Source of the DNA: an uncultured Clostridia bacterium
GTDB taxonomy: Bacteria > Bacillota > Clostridia > Oscillospirales > Butyricicoccaceae
DNA length: 44,949 nt
Reading direction: 5' to 3'
Assembly: GCA_944381055.1 (NCBI GenBank)
Contig: CALWJQ010000058.1
Location: forward strand, 1-44,949
The position numbers and the translations under genes were made by a program. The stretch's first letter is position 1. Every line of letters begins with the position of its first letter. Under the pieces are notes generated by a model. That model was not told the DNA's origin. It did no database searches and worked only from the letters and a program-made list of their open reading frames with translations. Shown one piece after another: positions 7,004 to 15,546 of the stretch.

Positions 7004-8364
7004 TGACGCAGCACATTCCCCGGCTGGTGCTGGCCGGTACCGGCAGCGGCTGCGGCAAAACAACGCTCACCTGCGCCATTTTGCAGGCCCTGACCAACCG
7101 CGGCCTCAAAGCCTGCGCCTTCAAATGCGGGCCGGACTATATTGACCCCATGTTTCACAGCCGTATCATCGGTGCAAAAAGTGCCAACCTGGACCTTTTC
7201 TTTTTTGATCAGGACACCCTTCGCTTTCTGCTCGCAAAAAACGCCGCGGGCTGCGACGTCAGCATTATCGAGGGCGTGATGGGTTATTACGACGGTATAG
7301 GCATGGCTGACAGCCGCGGCAGCACCTGCGCCGTGGCACAGGCTGTTGAAAGTCCGGCGGTGCTGGTTGTAAACGCCAGGGGCGCTTCGCTTTCCGTGCT
7401 GGCCGCTGTGCACGGCTTTTTGACCTTTCAGCCGGACAGCCGCATTTGCGGCGTTATTCTCAACCAATGTTCGCCGGGTGTCTATCCGCCGCTGGCGCTG
7501 GCCATCGCCGAGCGGTTCGGGGGGTGCATCCGCCCGCTTGGTTATCTGCCTCCCCTGCCGGACTGCGCGCTTGAAAGCCGGCATCTCGGGCTCGTCACTG
7601 CCGCTGAGGTCGCCGGACTGCGTGAAAAAATGAACGTGCTGGCCGCACAGGCCGAAAAAACGCTCGATCTCGACGGCCTTCTCAACCTCGCCCACAGCGC
7701 CGCCCCCCTGTCTTTCACACCGCCGGCACTGCCGCAGGCCCGCGAGCCTGTACGCATTGCCGTCGCCCGCGACCGGGCCTTTTGCTTTTACTACGAGGAC
7801 AGTCTGGAGCTTCTGCGCGATATGGGCGCGCAGCTTGTGCCGTTCAGCCCCCTGACCGATCCGGCACTGCCTGACGGTATTCACGGCCTCTATCTGGGCG
7901 GCGGGTACCCCGAACTGTATGCCGAAGCGCTGAGTGAAAACCGCACTATGCGCGCCTCTGTTTTAGGAGCTCTGCGCCGGCGTCTCCCCTGCATTGCCGA
8001 ATGCGGCGGCTTTATGTACCTGACTTCCGCCATCGGCGGGCGTCCCATGGTCGGCTTTCTTGCCGGGCAGTGCCACGACGCCGGACGCCTGACGCGGTTC
8101 GGCTATATAACGCTGTGCGCTGAGCGCGACTGCCTGCTCTGCTGTGCGGGCGAGACCATCGCAGGGCACGAGTTTCATTACTGGGACTGCGACAGCCCCG
8201 GCGACAGCTTGACGGCCGTCAAGCCTTCAGGAAAATCCTGGCGCTGTGCTTTTGCAACTGACCATCTCTATGCCGGTTTCCCGCACTTCCATTTTTATGC
8301 CAACCCCGGCTTCGCCGACCGCTTTTATCAGGCCTGTTTAAAGGAGAAATATCGTCATGACTGA
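7000..8364 (+). CDS. cbiA: Cobyrinate a,c-diamide synthase CbiA
   Basis: A 454-residue cytoplasmic amidotransferase that, with ATP and glutamine, amidates carboxylates a and c of cobyrinate. The N-terminal half is a DTBS-like ATPase domain with the loop GTGSGCGKTT (about 13-22), FKCGPDYIDP and the segment IIEGVMGYYDG. The C-terminal half is a class I glutaminase-like domain with LYLGGGYPEL and the nucleophile Cys335 in IAECGGFMYL, followed by a late His in AGHEFHYWD. Length is standard. ATGATG at 7000 offers two possible starts; the first overlaps the upstream stop. In the anaerobic route this acts after CbiC. It overlaps cbiC by 8 bases. Confidence 0.96.
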   Translation: MMTQHIPRLVLAGTGSGCGKTTLTCAILQALTNRGLKACAFKCGPDYIDPMFHSRIIGAKSANLDLFFFDQDTLRFLLAKNAAGCDVSIIEGVMGYYDGIGMADSRGSTCAVAQAVESPAVLVVNARGASLSVLAAVHGFLTFQPDSRICGVILNQCSPGVYPPLALAIAERFGGCIRPLGYLPPLPDCALESRHLGLVTAAEVAGLREKMNVLAAQAEKTLDLDGLLNLAHSAAPLSFTPPALPQAREPVRIAVARDRAFCFYYEDSLELLRDMGAQLVPFSPLTDPALPDGIHGLYLGGGYPELYAEALSENRTMRASVLGALRRRLPCIAECGGFMYLTSAIGGRPMVGFLAGQCHDAGRLTRFGYITLCAERDCLLCCAGETIAGHEFHYWDCDSPGDSLTAVKPSGKSWRCAFATDHLYAGFPHFHFYANPGFADRFYQACLKEKYRHD

Positions 8365-8980
8365 AATCATCGCGCCGAAGGATATTGAAAAGCGCAGCTT
8401 TGAAATCATCACCGAGCTGCTGGGCAGTCGCCGGCTGGACCCGGAAAACGAACCTGTTATCAAGCGGGTCATTCACACAACGGCGGATTTTGATTTTGCC
8501 GACAGCCTCATCTTTTCTCCGCACGCCGTAGAGCAGGGTCTGCGCGCCCTGCGTGCGGGGTGTGACATTGTGACCGACACCCAGATGGCAAAGGCCGGCA
8601 TCAGCAAGCCGGCTCTGGAAAAGCTGGGCGGCCGGGTGCACTGCTTCATGTCTGACGCCGACGTTGCGCAGGAAGCGCAAAAGCGCGGCCTGACCCGTGC
8701 AGCCGTCTCTATGGAGCGGGCAGCCGCGCTTCAAAATCCAAGTATTTTTGCTGTGGGCAACGCCCCTACGGCCCTTCTCCGCCTGCGGGAGCTGATTGAC
8801 GACGGCAGAGTTGCCCCGGCGCTTGTTATCGGCGTGCCGGTGGGCTTTGTCAATGTGGTTGAAAGCAAAGAGCAGATTTTATCATCTTCTGTGCCCCACA
8901 TTGTCGCACGGGGACGCAAAGGCGGCAGTGCAGTGGCCGCAGCCATCTGCAATGCGCTTTTGTACCAGCTGACCCGATGA
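8357..8980 (+). CDS. cbiC: Cobalt-precorrin-8 methylmutase CbiC
   Basis: A 207-residue enzyme that moves the C-11 methyl group to C-12 to give cobyrinate. The catalytic histidine is His40 in RVIHTTADFDF. Other family marks are DTQMAKAGISKP, the segment ERAAALQNPSIFAVGNAPTA and GVPVGFVNVVESK, which ends in an RGRKGGSAVAAAICNALL helix. All positions expected for CobH/CbiC are present and the length is typical. AAAGGAG precedes ATG 8357 by 10 bases. The stop overlaps the ATG of cbiD. Confidence 0.96.
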   Translation: MTEIIAPKDIEKRSFEIITELLGSRRLDPENEPVIKRVIHTTADFDFADSLIFSPHAVEQGLRALRAGCDIVTDTQMAKAGISKPALEKLGGRVHCFMSDADVAQEAQKRGLTRAAVSMERAAALQNPSIFAVGNAPTALLRLRELIDDGRVAPALVIGVPVGFVNVVESKEQILSSSVPHIVARGRKGGSAVAAAICNALLYQLTR

Positions 8981-10110
8981 TGAATCAATACACCGCCAGA
9001 AGCGGAAAGCCCCTGCGCCGGGGCTACACCACCGGTTCATGCGCAGCGGCAGCGGCCAGGGCTGCCGCATATATGCTGCTGACCGGCAACCGCCTGGAGC
9101 AGATTTCTTTGACGACTCCTTCCGGCGAGGTCCTGGCGCTGGCCATCTGCGAAATCAGCATGTACGGCGATCGAGTACGCTGCGCTGTTCAAAAGGACGC
9201 GGGCGATGATCCGGACGTGACAAACGGCGCGCTGGTCTTTGCCGATGTACAGCGTGCAGACATGGCTGGCATTGTCATCGACGGCGGTCCCGGCGTCGGA
9301 CGCGTGACCAAAAAAGGGCTTGACCAGCCGGTCGGAGCGGCTGCCATCAATTCAGTACCGCGGCGCATGATCGAAGAAAATGTCCGCGAAATCTGCCGTC
9401 TGACCGACTTTTGCGGTGGGCTGCGCGTTGTCATCTCTGTCCCGGGCGGTGAAGAACTTGCCAAAAAGACCTTTAATCCCCGTCTTGGCATCGAGGGCGG
9501 CATCTCTATTCTGGGCACCACCGGCATTGTCGAACCGATGAGCGAGCAGGCCCTGCTCGACACCATTGCTGTCGAGCTGCGGCAGCGCAGGGCCAACGGG
9601 ACCCGGTATGTTCTACTGACGCCCGGCAATTACGGCTCTGAGTTCATCCGCGGGGATCTGGGTGTCGACCCCGCTCTGGCCGTACAGGTCTCAAACTTTA
9701 TCGGCGATGCCCTTGATATGTGCCGTGAGCTGAGCTTTTGCGGCGCCCTTCTCATCGGCCATATCGGCAAGCTGGTCAAGCTGGCCGGCGGTATGCTCAA
9801 CACCCATTCCAGATACGGCGACTGCCGCATGGAAATACTGGCAGCCCACGCTGGTGCTGCCGGGCTGGATGCCAAACGCATCGCCGAATTATTGGAATGT
9901 GTTTCGTGTGACGATACGCTGCGCATTTTGGATGAATCTGGCCTCAAGGACGAAACTCTGCGGCGTCTGACCCGCGCCGTCGGAACGGCGCTGGCCCGCC
10001 GGGCCGGCGAAACGCTTGAAGCAGGCGCTGTGTTGTTTTCCAGGGAATACGGGCTTTTGTGCGGGACCGAAAACGCCGAAGCCCTGCTGCATTATATCAA
10101 GGAGGGATAA
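8977..10110 (+). CDS. cbiD: Cobalt-precorrin-5B C1-methyltransferase CbiD
   Basis: A 377-residue enzyme of the oxygen-independent route that methylates C-1 of cobalt-precorrin-5B using S-adenosylmethionine. It carries the family opening RRGYTTGSCAAAAARAA (about residues 14-30), DDPDVTNG, GGPGVGRVTKKGL, the segment GGISILGTTGIVEPMS and a late FCGALLIGHIGKLVKLAGG. CbiD has no counterpart in the aerobic pathway, so this gene places the operon firmly in the anaerobic type. The start overlaps the cbiC stop; no strong ribosome site is seen, suggesting translational coupling. Confidence 0.96.
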   Translation: MMNQYTARSGKPLRRGYTTGSCAAAAARAAAYMLLTGNRLEQISLTTPSGEVLALAICEISMYGDRVRCAVQKDAGDDPDVTNGALVFADVQRADMAGIVIDGGPGVGRVTKKGLDQPVGAAAINSVPRRMIEENVREICRLTDFCGGLRVVISVPGGEELAKKTFNPRLGIEGGISILGTTGIVEPMSEQALLDTIAVELRQRRANGTRYVLLTPGNYGSEFIRGDLGVDPALAVQVSNFIGDALDMCRELSFCGALLIGHIGKLVKLAGGMLNTHSRYGDCRMEILAAHAGAAGLDAKRIAELLECVSCDDTLRILDESGLKDETLRRLTRAVGTALARRAGETLEAGAVLFSREYGLLCGTENAEALLHYIKEG

Positions 10111-10112
10111 GC

Positions 10113-10868
10113 TTGGTACATTTTGTCGGTGCCGGCTGCGGCGCAGCCGACCTCATCACCGTCCGCGGCGCCCGCCTGCTCGGGCAGGCCGATGTCATCA
10201 TTTACGCCGGCTCGCTGGTCAACCCCGCGTTGCTTGATTATGCTCGTCCGGACTGCGAGCTGCATGACAGCGCCCGGATGACGCTTGAGCAGGTGCTGGA
10301 TGTCATCCAGGCGGCCGAGGCCGCGGGTAAGACCACAGTGCGGCTGCACTCGGGCGACTCCAGCATTTACGGCGCTGTGCGCGAACAGTTTGACGCGCTC
10401 GACCGTCTGGGCATTTCCTTTGACGTCTGCCCGGGCGTCAGCGCCCTGTGCGGTGCGGCGGCGGCGCTGCACACGGAATATACCCTTCCCGATGTCAGTC
10501 AGACGGTCATCGTCACCCGCAAAGCCGGGCGGACGCCCGTGCCGGAACGCGAGTCGGTGCAGGCGCTGGCGGCACATCGTTCGACTATGGTGCTTTTTCT
10601 CAGCGCTTCGCTGACCGAAAAGCTGCAGACCGAGCTTTTGGAAGGCGGATACCCGCCCCAAACCCCTGCTGCCATCGTGTACAAGGCGACCTGGCCGGAT
10701 GAAAAAATCATTCGCTGCACGGTGGGGACGCTGCACCGGGCAGCAGTAGAAAATGCAATCAGCCGCACGGCCCTGATCATTGTAGGAGACTGCATGGGAG
10801 AGCGGTATCTGCGCTCCCTTCTGTATCACCCGGCCTTTACCACAGGCTACCGCGAGGCCTCACAGTGA
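10113..10868 (+). CDS. cbiF: Cobalt-precorrin-4 C11-methyltransferase CbiF (TTG start)
   Basis: A 251-residue S-adenosylmethionine-dependent tetrapyrrole methylase. Motifs: HFVGAGCGAADLITVRGARL at the start, VIIYAGSLVNPALLDY, RLHSGDSSIYGAVREQ, FDVCPGVSALCGAAAAL, and a C-terminal TALIIVGDCMG. The start is the TTG at 10113: AAGGAGG at 10099-10105 sits 7 bases upstream, and the family's N-terminus begins exactly there. An in-frame ATG farther upstream would lie inside cbiD and add unrelated residues. The GTGA at its end overlaps cbiG. Confidence 0.95.
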   Translation: MVHFVGAGCGAADLITVRGARLLGQADVIIYAGSLVNPALLDYARPDCELHDSARMTLEQVLDVIQAAEAAGKTTVRLHSGDSSIYGAVREQFDALDRLGISFDVCPGVSALCGAAAALHTEYTLPDVSQTVIVTRKAGRTPVPERESVQALAAHRSTMVLFLSASLTEKLQTELLEGGYPPQTPAAIVYKATWPDEKIIRCTVGTLHRAAVENAISRTALIIVGDCMGERYLRSLLYHPAFTTGYREASQ

Positions 10869-11881
10869 AAGCCGCCGTCTTTGCTTTCAGCCGGCAGGGC
10901 TGCCGGACTGCCCGCCGGGTATATTCCTTTTTATCGGCCGGAGAATGCCGGGCCTATGCCGCGCCCCGGCTCTGTGAATCCGGCTTTTCACCAATCATGC
11001 AGCCATCCAGCCCGTTTTATGCTGAGCAGTTCCGCTGGGCCGATGCGCTTGTCTTTGTCGGCGCCTGCGGCATTGCCGTGCGGGCCATTGCCTCACATGT
11101 CAAAGACAAACGCACTGACCCTGCCGTTGTGTGCATCGACGAGCAGGGCCGGTTTGTCATCCCCCTGCTGTCCGGACATATCGGCGGAGCCAACCGCCTG
11201 GCGCAGGAGCTGGCACTGAAACTGAGTGCGCAGGCCGTTATCACAACGGCTACCGACCTGAATGGCCGTTTTTCCGTCGATACCTGGGCCGCTCAGCAGG
11301 GGTATCTCATTGACAGCATGGAAAAGGCAAAGGCAGTATCGGCCGCCATTTTAGAGCGCGACATTCCCCTTTGCAGTGACCTGCCTCTTGCAGAGCTGCC
11401 ACCCGGTGTTTTTGCGGGTGAGCAGGGTTCTCTTGGCATCAGCGTTGGCTGGAGTGTACAAGACCCCTTTGAAGTGACGCTGCACATCATTCCCCGTGTG
11501 CTGCACATCGGCATCGGCTGCCGGCGCGGAACGCCGGCCCGCACCATCAGCGGCGCTGTCGACCAGGTATGCGCACAAAACGGCATTGACATACGCGCTG
11601 TCAAGGGCATATCGTCCATTGACCTTAAGTCTGACGAGTCTGGGCTGCTCGACTGCTGCCGCGAACACCGCTGGCCGCTGACCTTTTATTCAGCGCAGGA
11701 GCTTGAGTCTGTCCAGGGCAGCTTTTCCGCTTCAGCCTTTGTTCAGTCGGTCACCGGCGTGGACAATGTGTGTGAGCGTGCGGCCCTGGCGCGTGCGGAC
11801 AGGCTGCTTGTCAGAAAGACAGCGATTGACGGCGTGACCGTCGCTATCGCGGCAGAAAATCAGGAGGTGCGCTTTGGATAA
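10865..11881 (+). CDS. cbiG: Cobalt-precorrin-5A hydrolase CbiG
   Basis: A 338-residue enzyme that opens the delta-lactone of cobalt-precorrin-5A and releases the C2 unit as acetaldehyde, a step unique to the anaerobic pathway. Residues about 55-130 form the central domain with FVGACGIAVRAIA, DPAVVCIDEQGRFVIPLLSG and GHIGGANRLAQELA. The C-terminal domain starts near LHIGIGCRRGTPA and ends with TVAIAAENQEVRF. The start is GTG overlapping the cbiF stop. Full length and unfused, unlike organisms where CbiG is joined to CbiH or CbiF. Its 3' end overlaps cbiH by 8 bases. Confidence 0.95.
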   Translation: MKAAVFAFSRQGCRTARRVYSFLSAGECRAYAAPRLCESGFSPIMQPSSPFYAEQFRWADALVFVGACGIAVRAIASHVKDKRTDPAVVCIDEQGRFVIPLLSGHIGGANRLAQELALKLSAQAVITTATDLNGRFSVDTWAAQQGYLIDSMEKAKAVSAAILERDIPLCSDLPLAELPPGVFAGEQGSLGISVGWSVQDPFEVTLHIIPRVLHIGIGCRRGTPARTISGAVDQVCAQNGIDIRAVKGISSIDLKSDESGLLDCCREHRWPLTFYSAQELESVQGSFSASAFVQSVTGVDNVCERAALARADRLLVRKTAIDGVTVAIAAENQEVRFG

Positions 11882-12605
11882 GCTGTATGTTGTGGGCATT
11901 GGCCCGGGCAATGCCGAAAATCTGACTATTCGGGCCGACGAAGCCCTGCGAAGCTGTGACATTATTGTCGGCTATCAGGTGTATGTGGAGCTGGTCAGGG
12001 GCCGCTATCCGGACAAAGAATTCCTGACCACCGGCATGACCCGTGAGGTCGAACGGTGTCAGCTGGCACTGCGGCTTGCCGCAGACGGCAAAAAGACGGC
12101 CATCATCTGCTCGGGCGACAGCGGCGTTTACGGCATGGCGGCACTCATTTATGAGCTGCGCGGCAGCAGCCCCCTGCCCGAAATCGAGGTCATTCCCGGT
12201 CTGACAGCGGCCTGTAGCGGCGCGGCGCTTCTGGGTGCGCCGCTGACCCACGACTTCGCAGTCATCAGCCTGAGCGACCGCCTGACCGCCTGGGAAACTA
12301 TTGAGCAGCGTCTGGATGCCGCCGCAAAGGCCGACATGGCTGTTGTTTTGTATAACCCCGCCAGCCGCGGACGGCCTGACTATCTGCGCCGCGCCTGTGA
12401 CATTCTGCTGCGCACACTGCCTGCAAACCGGCTGTGCGGCATTGCGCGCAATATCGGACGCGAGGGCGAAGACTGCCGTATTCTGTCCCTTGGGGAACTG
12501 CGCGACGTCTCTGTCGATATGTTCTGCACTATATTTATTGGCAACGCCATGACCAAAGAAATCGGCGGCAGGCTGGTCACGCCCAGGGGGTACCGCAATG
12601 TATAA
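11874..12605 (+). CDS. cbiH: Cobalt-factor III / precorrin-3B C17-methyltransferase CbiH (TTG start)
   Basis: A 243-residue tetrapyrrole methylase that methylates C-17 and contracts the ring. Motifs: LYVVGIGPGNAENLTIRADE at the N-terminus, GYQVYVELV, the ICSGDSGVYGMAALIYEL segment and VIPGLTAACSGAALLGAPL, followed by YNPASRGRPDYL. The TTG at 11874 is supported by AGGAGG at 11862-11867 with 6-base spacing and by the match to the family N-terminus. It overlaps cbiG by 8 bases and the following fusion gene by 8 bases. No extra Fe-S domain is present. Confidence 0.95.
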   Translation: MDKLYVVGIGPGNAENLTIRADEALRSCDIIVGYQVYVELVRGRYPDKEFLTTGMTREVERCQLALRLAADGKKTAIICSGDSGVYGMAALIYELRGSSPLPEIEVIPGLTAACSGAALLGAPLTHDFAVISLSDRLTAWETIEQRLDAAAKADMAVVLYNPASRGRPDYLRRACDILLRTLPANRLCGIARNIGREGEDCRILSLGELRDVSVDMFCTIFIGNAMTKEIGGRLVTPRGYRNV

Positions 12606-14580
12606 CCTGTGTGTGTTTGCCGGCACGACTGAGGGACGCAAGCTGATTGAATATCTTGCCACACAGCCCGTCCGCGTCACGGCCTGTGTGGCCACTGAAT
12701 ATGGTCAGGCCATGCTCGGCAGCTATGACAATGTCACCGTTATGACAGGACGGCTTCCCGGTGACAGCATCAAAGACCTGCTGCGAAAAGGCTTGTTCGA
12801 CCTGGTCATTGACGCAACCCATCCGTACGCATCGCATATCACAGAAAGCCTTTGCTCAGCCTGCCATGCTGTCGGCGTTGAATACCTGCGCCTGCTCCGC
12901 GAGAGCGCAGATGCGCCTGCCGACGCGCTGTTTTTTCCAGACGCAGCGTCTGCTGTCGAGTATTTGAATACGGCCGACGGCAATATTCTGCTGACCACCG
13001 GGAGCAAGGAGCTGGCGTCATATACCGGCGTCAGTGATTTTGCCCGCCGGGTCTACGCCCGGGTGCTGCCCATGGCTCAGTCGCTGGACGCCTGCCGCCA
13101 TGCAGGGCTGCCGCCCGACCACATCTTTGCCATGCAGGGCCCGTTTTCGCAAGAGATGAACGTTGCCATGCTTCACGCTGCAAATGCCCGTTTTCTGGTG
13201 ACCAAAGACGGCGGCAGCGCGGGCGGTTTTGAAGAAAAGGCCTCAGCCGCACGGCAAACGGGCATGCAGCTCATTGTCATCGGCCGGCCCCCACAGCTGG
13301 ACGGAATCAGTATCAGCGAGACCATCAAAACCCTGTGCCGCCGGTTTTCGCTTTCTGTGGTTCCCGAGGTCGCCATCGTCGGCATTGGCCCCGGCAGTCG
13401 CAGCGCCATGACCCGCGAGGTCTGCGACGCCATTGATTCAGCCGACTGCCTGATCGGCGCTGCACGCATGCTGCGCTCGGCGTCCCGCCCGGGACAAAGC
13501 ACTTTTGACGCCATTTCCCCCCAGAGCATCGCGCAGTACATTGCTTCTCATCCCGAGCACCGGCGCTTTGCCGTGCTTTTGTCGGGCGACACCGGTTTTT
13601 TCAGCGGCGCAAAAAAACTGCTGCCTCTTCTTTCTGACTGCTCTGTCCGAGTCCTGCCCGGCGTCAGCTCGCTTGCGGCGCTGTGCGCCCGGCTGCACAC
13701 TTCGTACGAAGATGTCGTCACCGTCAGCCTGCACGGACGCAGCCGGGACATTGTTTCCGATGTGCGGGCCAATGCCCGCGTTTTTGTGCTGCTGGGCGGC
13801 GAAAACAGTGTCAGCAGCCTGTGTGCTGCGCTGACCGAAGCCGGACTTGGCCATGTGTCTGTGCATGTCGGACAGCGTCTGAGCTATCCGGACGAGTCCG
13901 TCATAACGGCTGAGGCCCATGCACTGGCCGGCCGCAGCTTTGACCCGCTGAGCGTTGCCCTGATTGAAAACGAGCACCCCTGCTCTGCAGTGACCCACGG
14001 ATTGCCCGACGACGCCTTTATCCGCGCCTCGGACAGCGTCGTTCCCATGACCAAAAGTGAGGTCCGGTCGGTGTGCCTGTCCAAGCTCAGGCTGACGCGT
14101 GACGCCGTCTGCTGGGACATCGGCGCGGGCACCGGCTCGGTTGCCATTGAAATGGCTCTGCAGGCCCGTTCGGGGCAGGTGTATGCCATTGAAAAAAAGG
14201 ATGCTGCTGTAAGCCTGCTGCGGGAAAATCAGGCGCGCTTTTCTGTTCCGAATCTGACGATTGTGCATGGCTGCGCCCCGCAGGACTGCGCTGCCCTTCC
14301 CGCCCCGACCCATGCCTTTATCAGCGGAAGCTCGGGGGAGATGCGCTCAATCATCGCGCAGCTGATTGCCAAAAACCCCTGCGTCCGCATCGTGGCGACC
14401 GCTGTCTCGCTCGAGACTGTCGCCGAACTGACCGCTTGCCTGAATGAATTTGATTTTTCGTACGCCGAGACAGTGCTGCTGAGCGTCGCCCGCAGCAAAG
14501 CTGTCGGCCCCTACCACATGATGGCCGGGCAGAACCCCATCCATGTTTTTACCATGCAAAACGGATGTGACAACGCATGA
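12598..14580 (+). CDS. Triple fusion CbiJ-CbiE-CbiT (precorrin-6A reductase, C5-methyltransferase, C15-methyltransferase/decarboxylase)
   Basis: A 660-residue protein joining three consecutive enzymes of corrin-ring synthesis. Residues 1 to about 255 are CbiJ/CobK (NADPH-dependent reductase): FAGTTEGRKLIEYL, DATHPYASHITE, TTGSKELASY and the TKDGGSAGGFEEK segment. Residues about 258-470 are CbiE, a tetrapyrrole methylase: VAIVGIGPGSRSAMT, LLSGDTGFFSGAK, VLPGVSSLAALCARL. Residues about 475-660 are CbiT: GLPDDAFIRAS, MTKSEVRSVCLSKL, then the S-adenosylmethionine loop DIGAGTGSVAIEMAL. CbiE-CbiT fusions are common (CobL). Having CbiJ in front as well is rarer. All three parts look intact. The stop overlaps the cbiB start. 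Confidence 0.94.
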   Translation: MYNLCVFAGTTEGRKLIEYLATQPVRVTACVATEYGQAMLGSYDNVTVMTGRLPGDSIKDLLRKGLFDLVIDATHPYASHITESLCSACHAVGVEYLRLLRESADAPADALFFPDAASAVEYLNTADGNILLTTGSKELASYTGVSDFARRVYARVLPMAQSLDACRHAGLPPDHIFAMQGPFSQEMNVAMLHAANARFLVTKDGGSAGGFEEKASAARQTGMQLIVIGRPPQLDGISISETIKTLCRRFSLSVVPEVAIVGIGPGSRSAMTREVCDAIDSADCLIGAARMLRSASRPGQSTFDAISPQSIAQYIASHPEHRRFAVLLSGDTGFFSGAKKLLPLLSDCSVRVLPGVSSLAALCARLHTSYEDVVTVSLHGRSRDIVSDVRANARVFVLLGGENSVSSLCAALTEAGLGHVSVHVGQRLSYPDESVITAEAHALAGRSFDPLSVALIENEHPCSAVTHGLPDDAFIRASDSVVPMTKSEVRSVCLSKLRLTRDAVCWDIGAGTGSVAIEMALQARSGQVYAIEKKDAAVSLLRENQARFSVPNLTIVHGCAPQDCAALPAPTHAFISGSSGEMRSIIAQLIAKNPCVRIVATAVSLETVAELTACLNEFDFSYAETVLLSVARSKAVGPYHMMAGQNPIHVFTMQNGCDNA

Positions 14581-15542
14581 TTTTCTCGCTTCTGTCCCTG
14601 CTTTTGGGCTTTGCCCTGGACCAGCTGCTCGGCGACCCGCGCGGGCTTCCCCATCCGGTCGTTTTGATTGGGCGGCTCATTTCCCTTCTGGAACGCGGGC
14701 TGCGCCGTATTTTTCCCCGTTCTCCTGCCGGTGAAAAAGCGGCCGGCTTTGTGTTGTGGACGGTCACAGCCGTCCTGTCCTTTCTCGTCCCGTTTCTGAT
14801 TCTGCATTTTTGCCGTGCTGTCAGCCCGCAGCTGGCTTTCGCCGCCGAAAGCCTGATGGTCTGGCAGATTCTGGCCGCCCGTTCTCTGCGCACCGAAGCC
14901 ATGAAGGTCCACGACGCGCTGGCGGCCGGCGATTTGGAAAGGGCGCGCGCCGCCGTATCGATGATCGTGGGCCGGGACACGTCCCGGCTCGACGAGGCCG
15001 GCGTGACGCGCGCCGCTATCGAAACGGTCGCGGAAAACACCTCGGACGGCGTCATCGCCCCGCTTTTTTATCTGGCCCTTGGCGGCGCGCCCCTCGGATT
15101 CCTGTACAAAGCCGTCAATACGATGGATTCCATGCTGGGCTATATCGATCCGCCTTACAAAAACATCGGCCTAGTTCCGGCCCGCATGGATGATTTTTTC
15201 AATTTTATTCCCGCACGGCTGTCCGCCCTGCTCCTGTTGGCAGCCGGATGGCTGCTGCGGCTTGACGCAAACCGTGGCTGGCGCATCTTCCTGCGCGACA
15301 GGTTCTGCCATGCCAGCCCCAATTCCGCCCAGACCGAATCGGTGTGCGCGGGGCTGCTGGGCATCCGCCTGGGGGGCGACGCGTGGTACCGCGGCGTCCT
15401 GCACCGCAAACCGGCCATCGGCGACGGCTGCCGCGACGCCCGGTACGGCGACATCGCGCTGACCTGCCGGCTGATGACCGCTGCGTCCGCACTCGCCCTG
15501 CCGCTGGCCTGCGGCGTCCGGCTTTTGATTTTCCGGGGGTGA
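14577..15542 (+). CDS. cbiB: Adenosylcobinamide-phosphate synthase CbiB
   Basis: A 321-residue integral membrane protein that attaches the aminopropanol (phosphate) arm to adenosylcobyric acid. The family opening is clear: LGFALDQLLGDPRGLPHPVV then IGRLISLLERGLR. Further marks are IETVAENTSDGVIAPLFYLA, YKAVNTMDSMLGY, a FFNFIPARLSALLLLAAGWL stretch and HASPNSAQTESVCAGLLGIR. Several hydrophobic stretches fit four or five membrane spans. It begins with ATG overlapping the fusion gene stop and is followed after four bases by cobD, the enzyme that makes its substrate arm. Confidence 0.95.
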   Translation: MIFSLLSLLLGFALDQLLGDPRGLPHPVVLIGRLISLLERGLRRIFPRSPAGEKAAGFVLWTVTAVLSFLVPFLILHFCRAVSPQLAFAAESLMVWQILAARSLRTEAMKVHDALAAGDLERARAAVSMIVGRDTSRLDEAGVTRAAIETVAENTSDGVIAPLFYLALGGAPLGFLYKAVNTMDSMLGYIDPPYKNIGLVPARMDDFFNFIPARLSALLLLAAGWLLRLDANRGWRIFLRDRFCHASPNSAQTESVCAGLLGIRLGGDAWYRGVLHRKPAIGDGCRDARYGDIALTCRLMTAASALALPLACGVRLLIFRG

Positions 15543-15546
15543 AATC

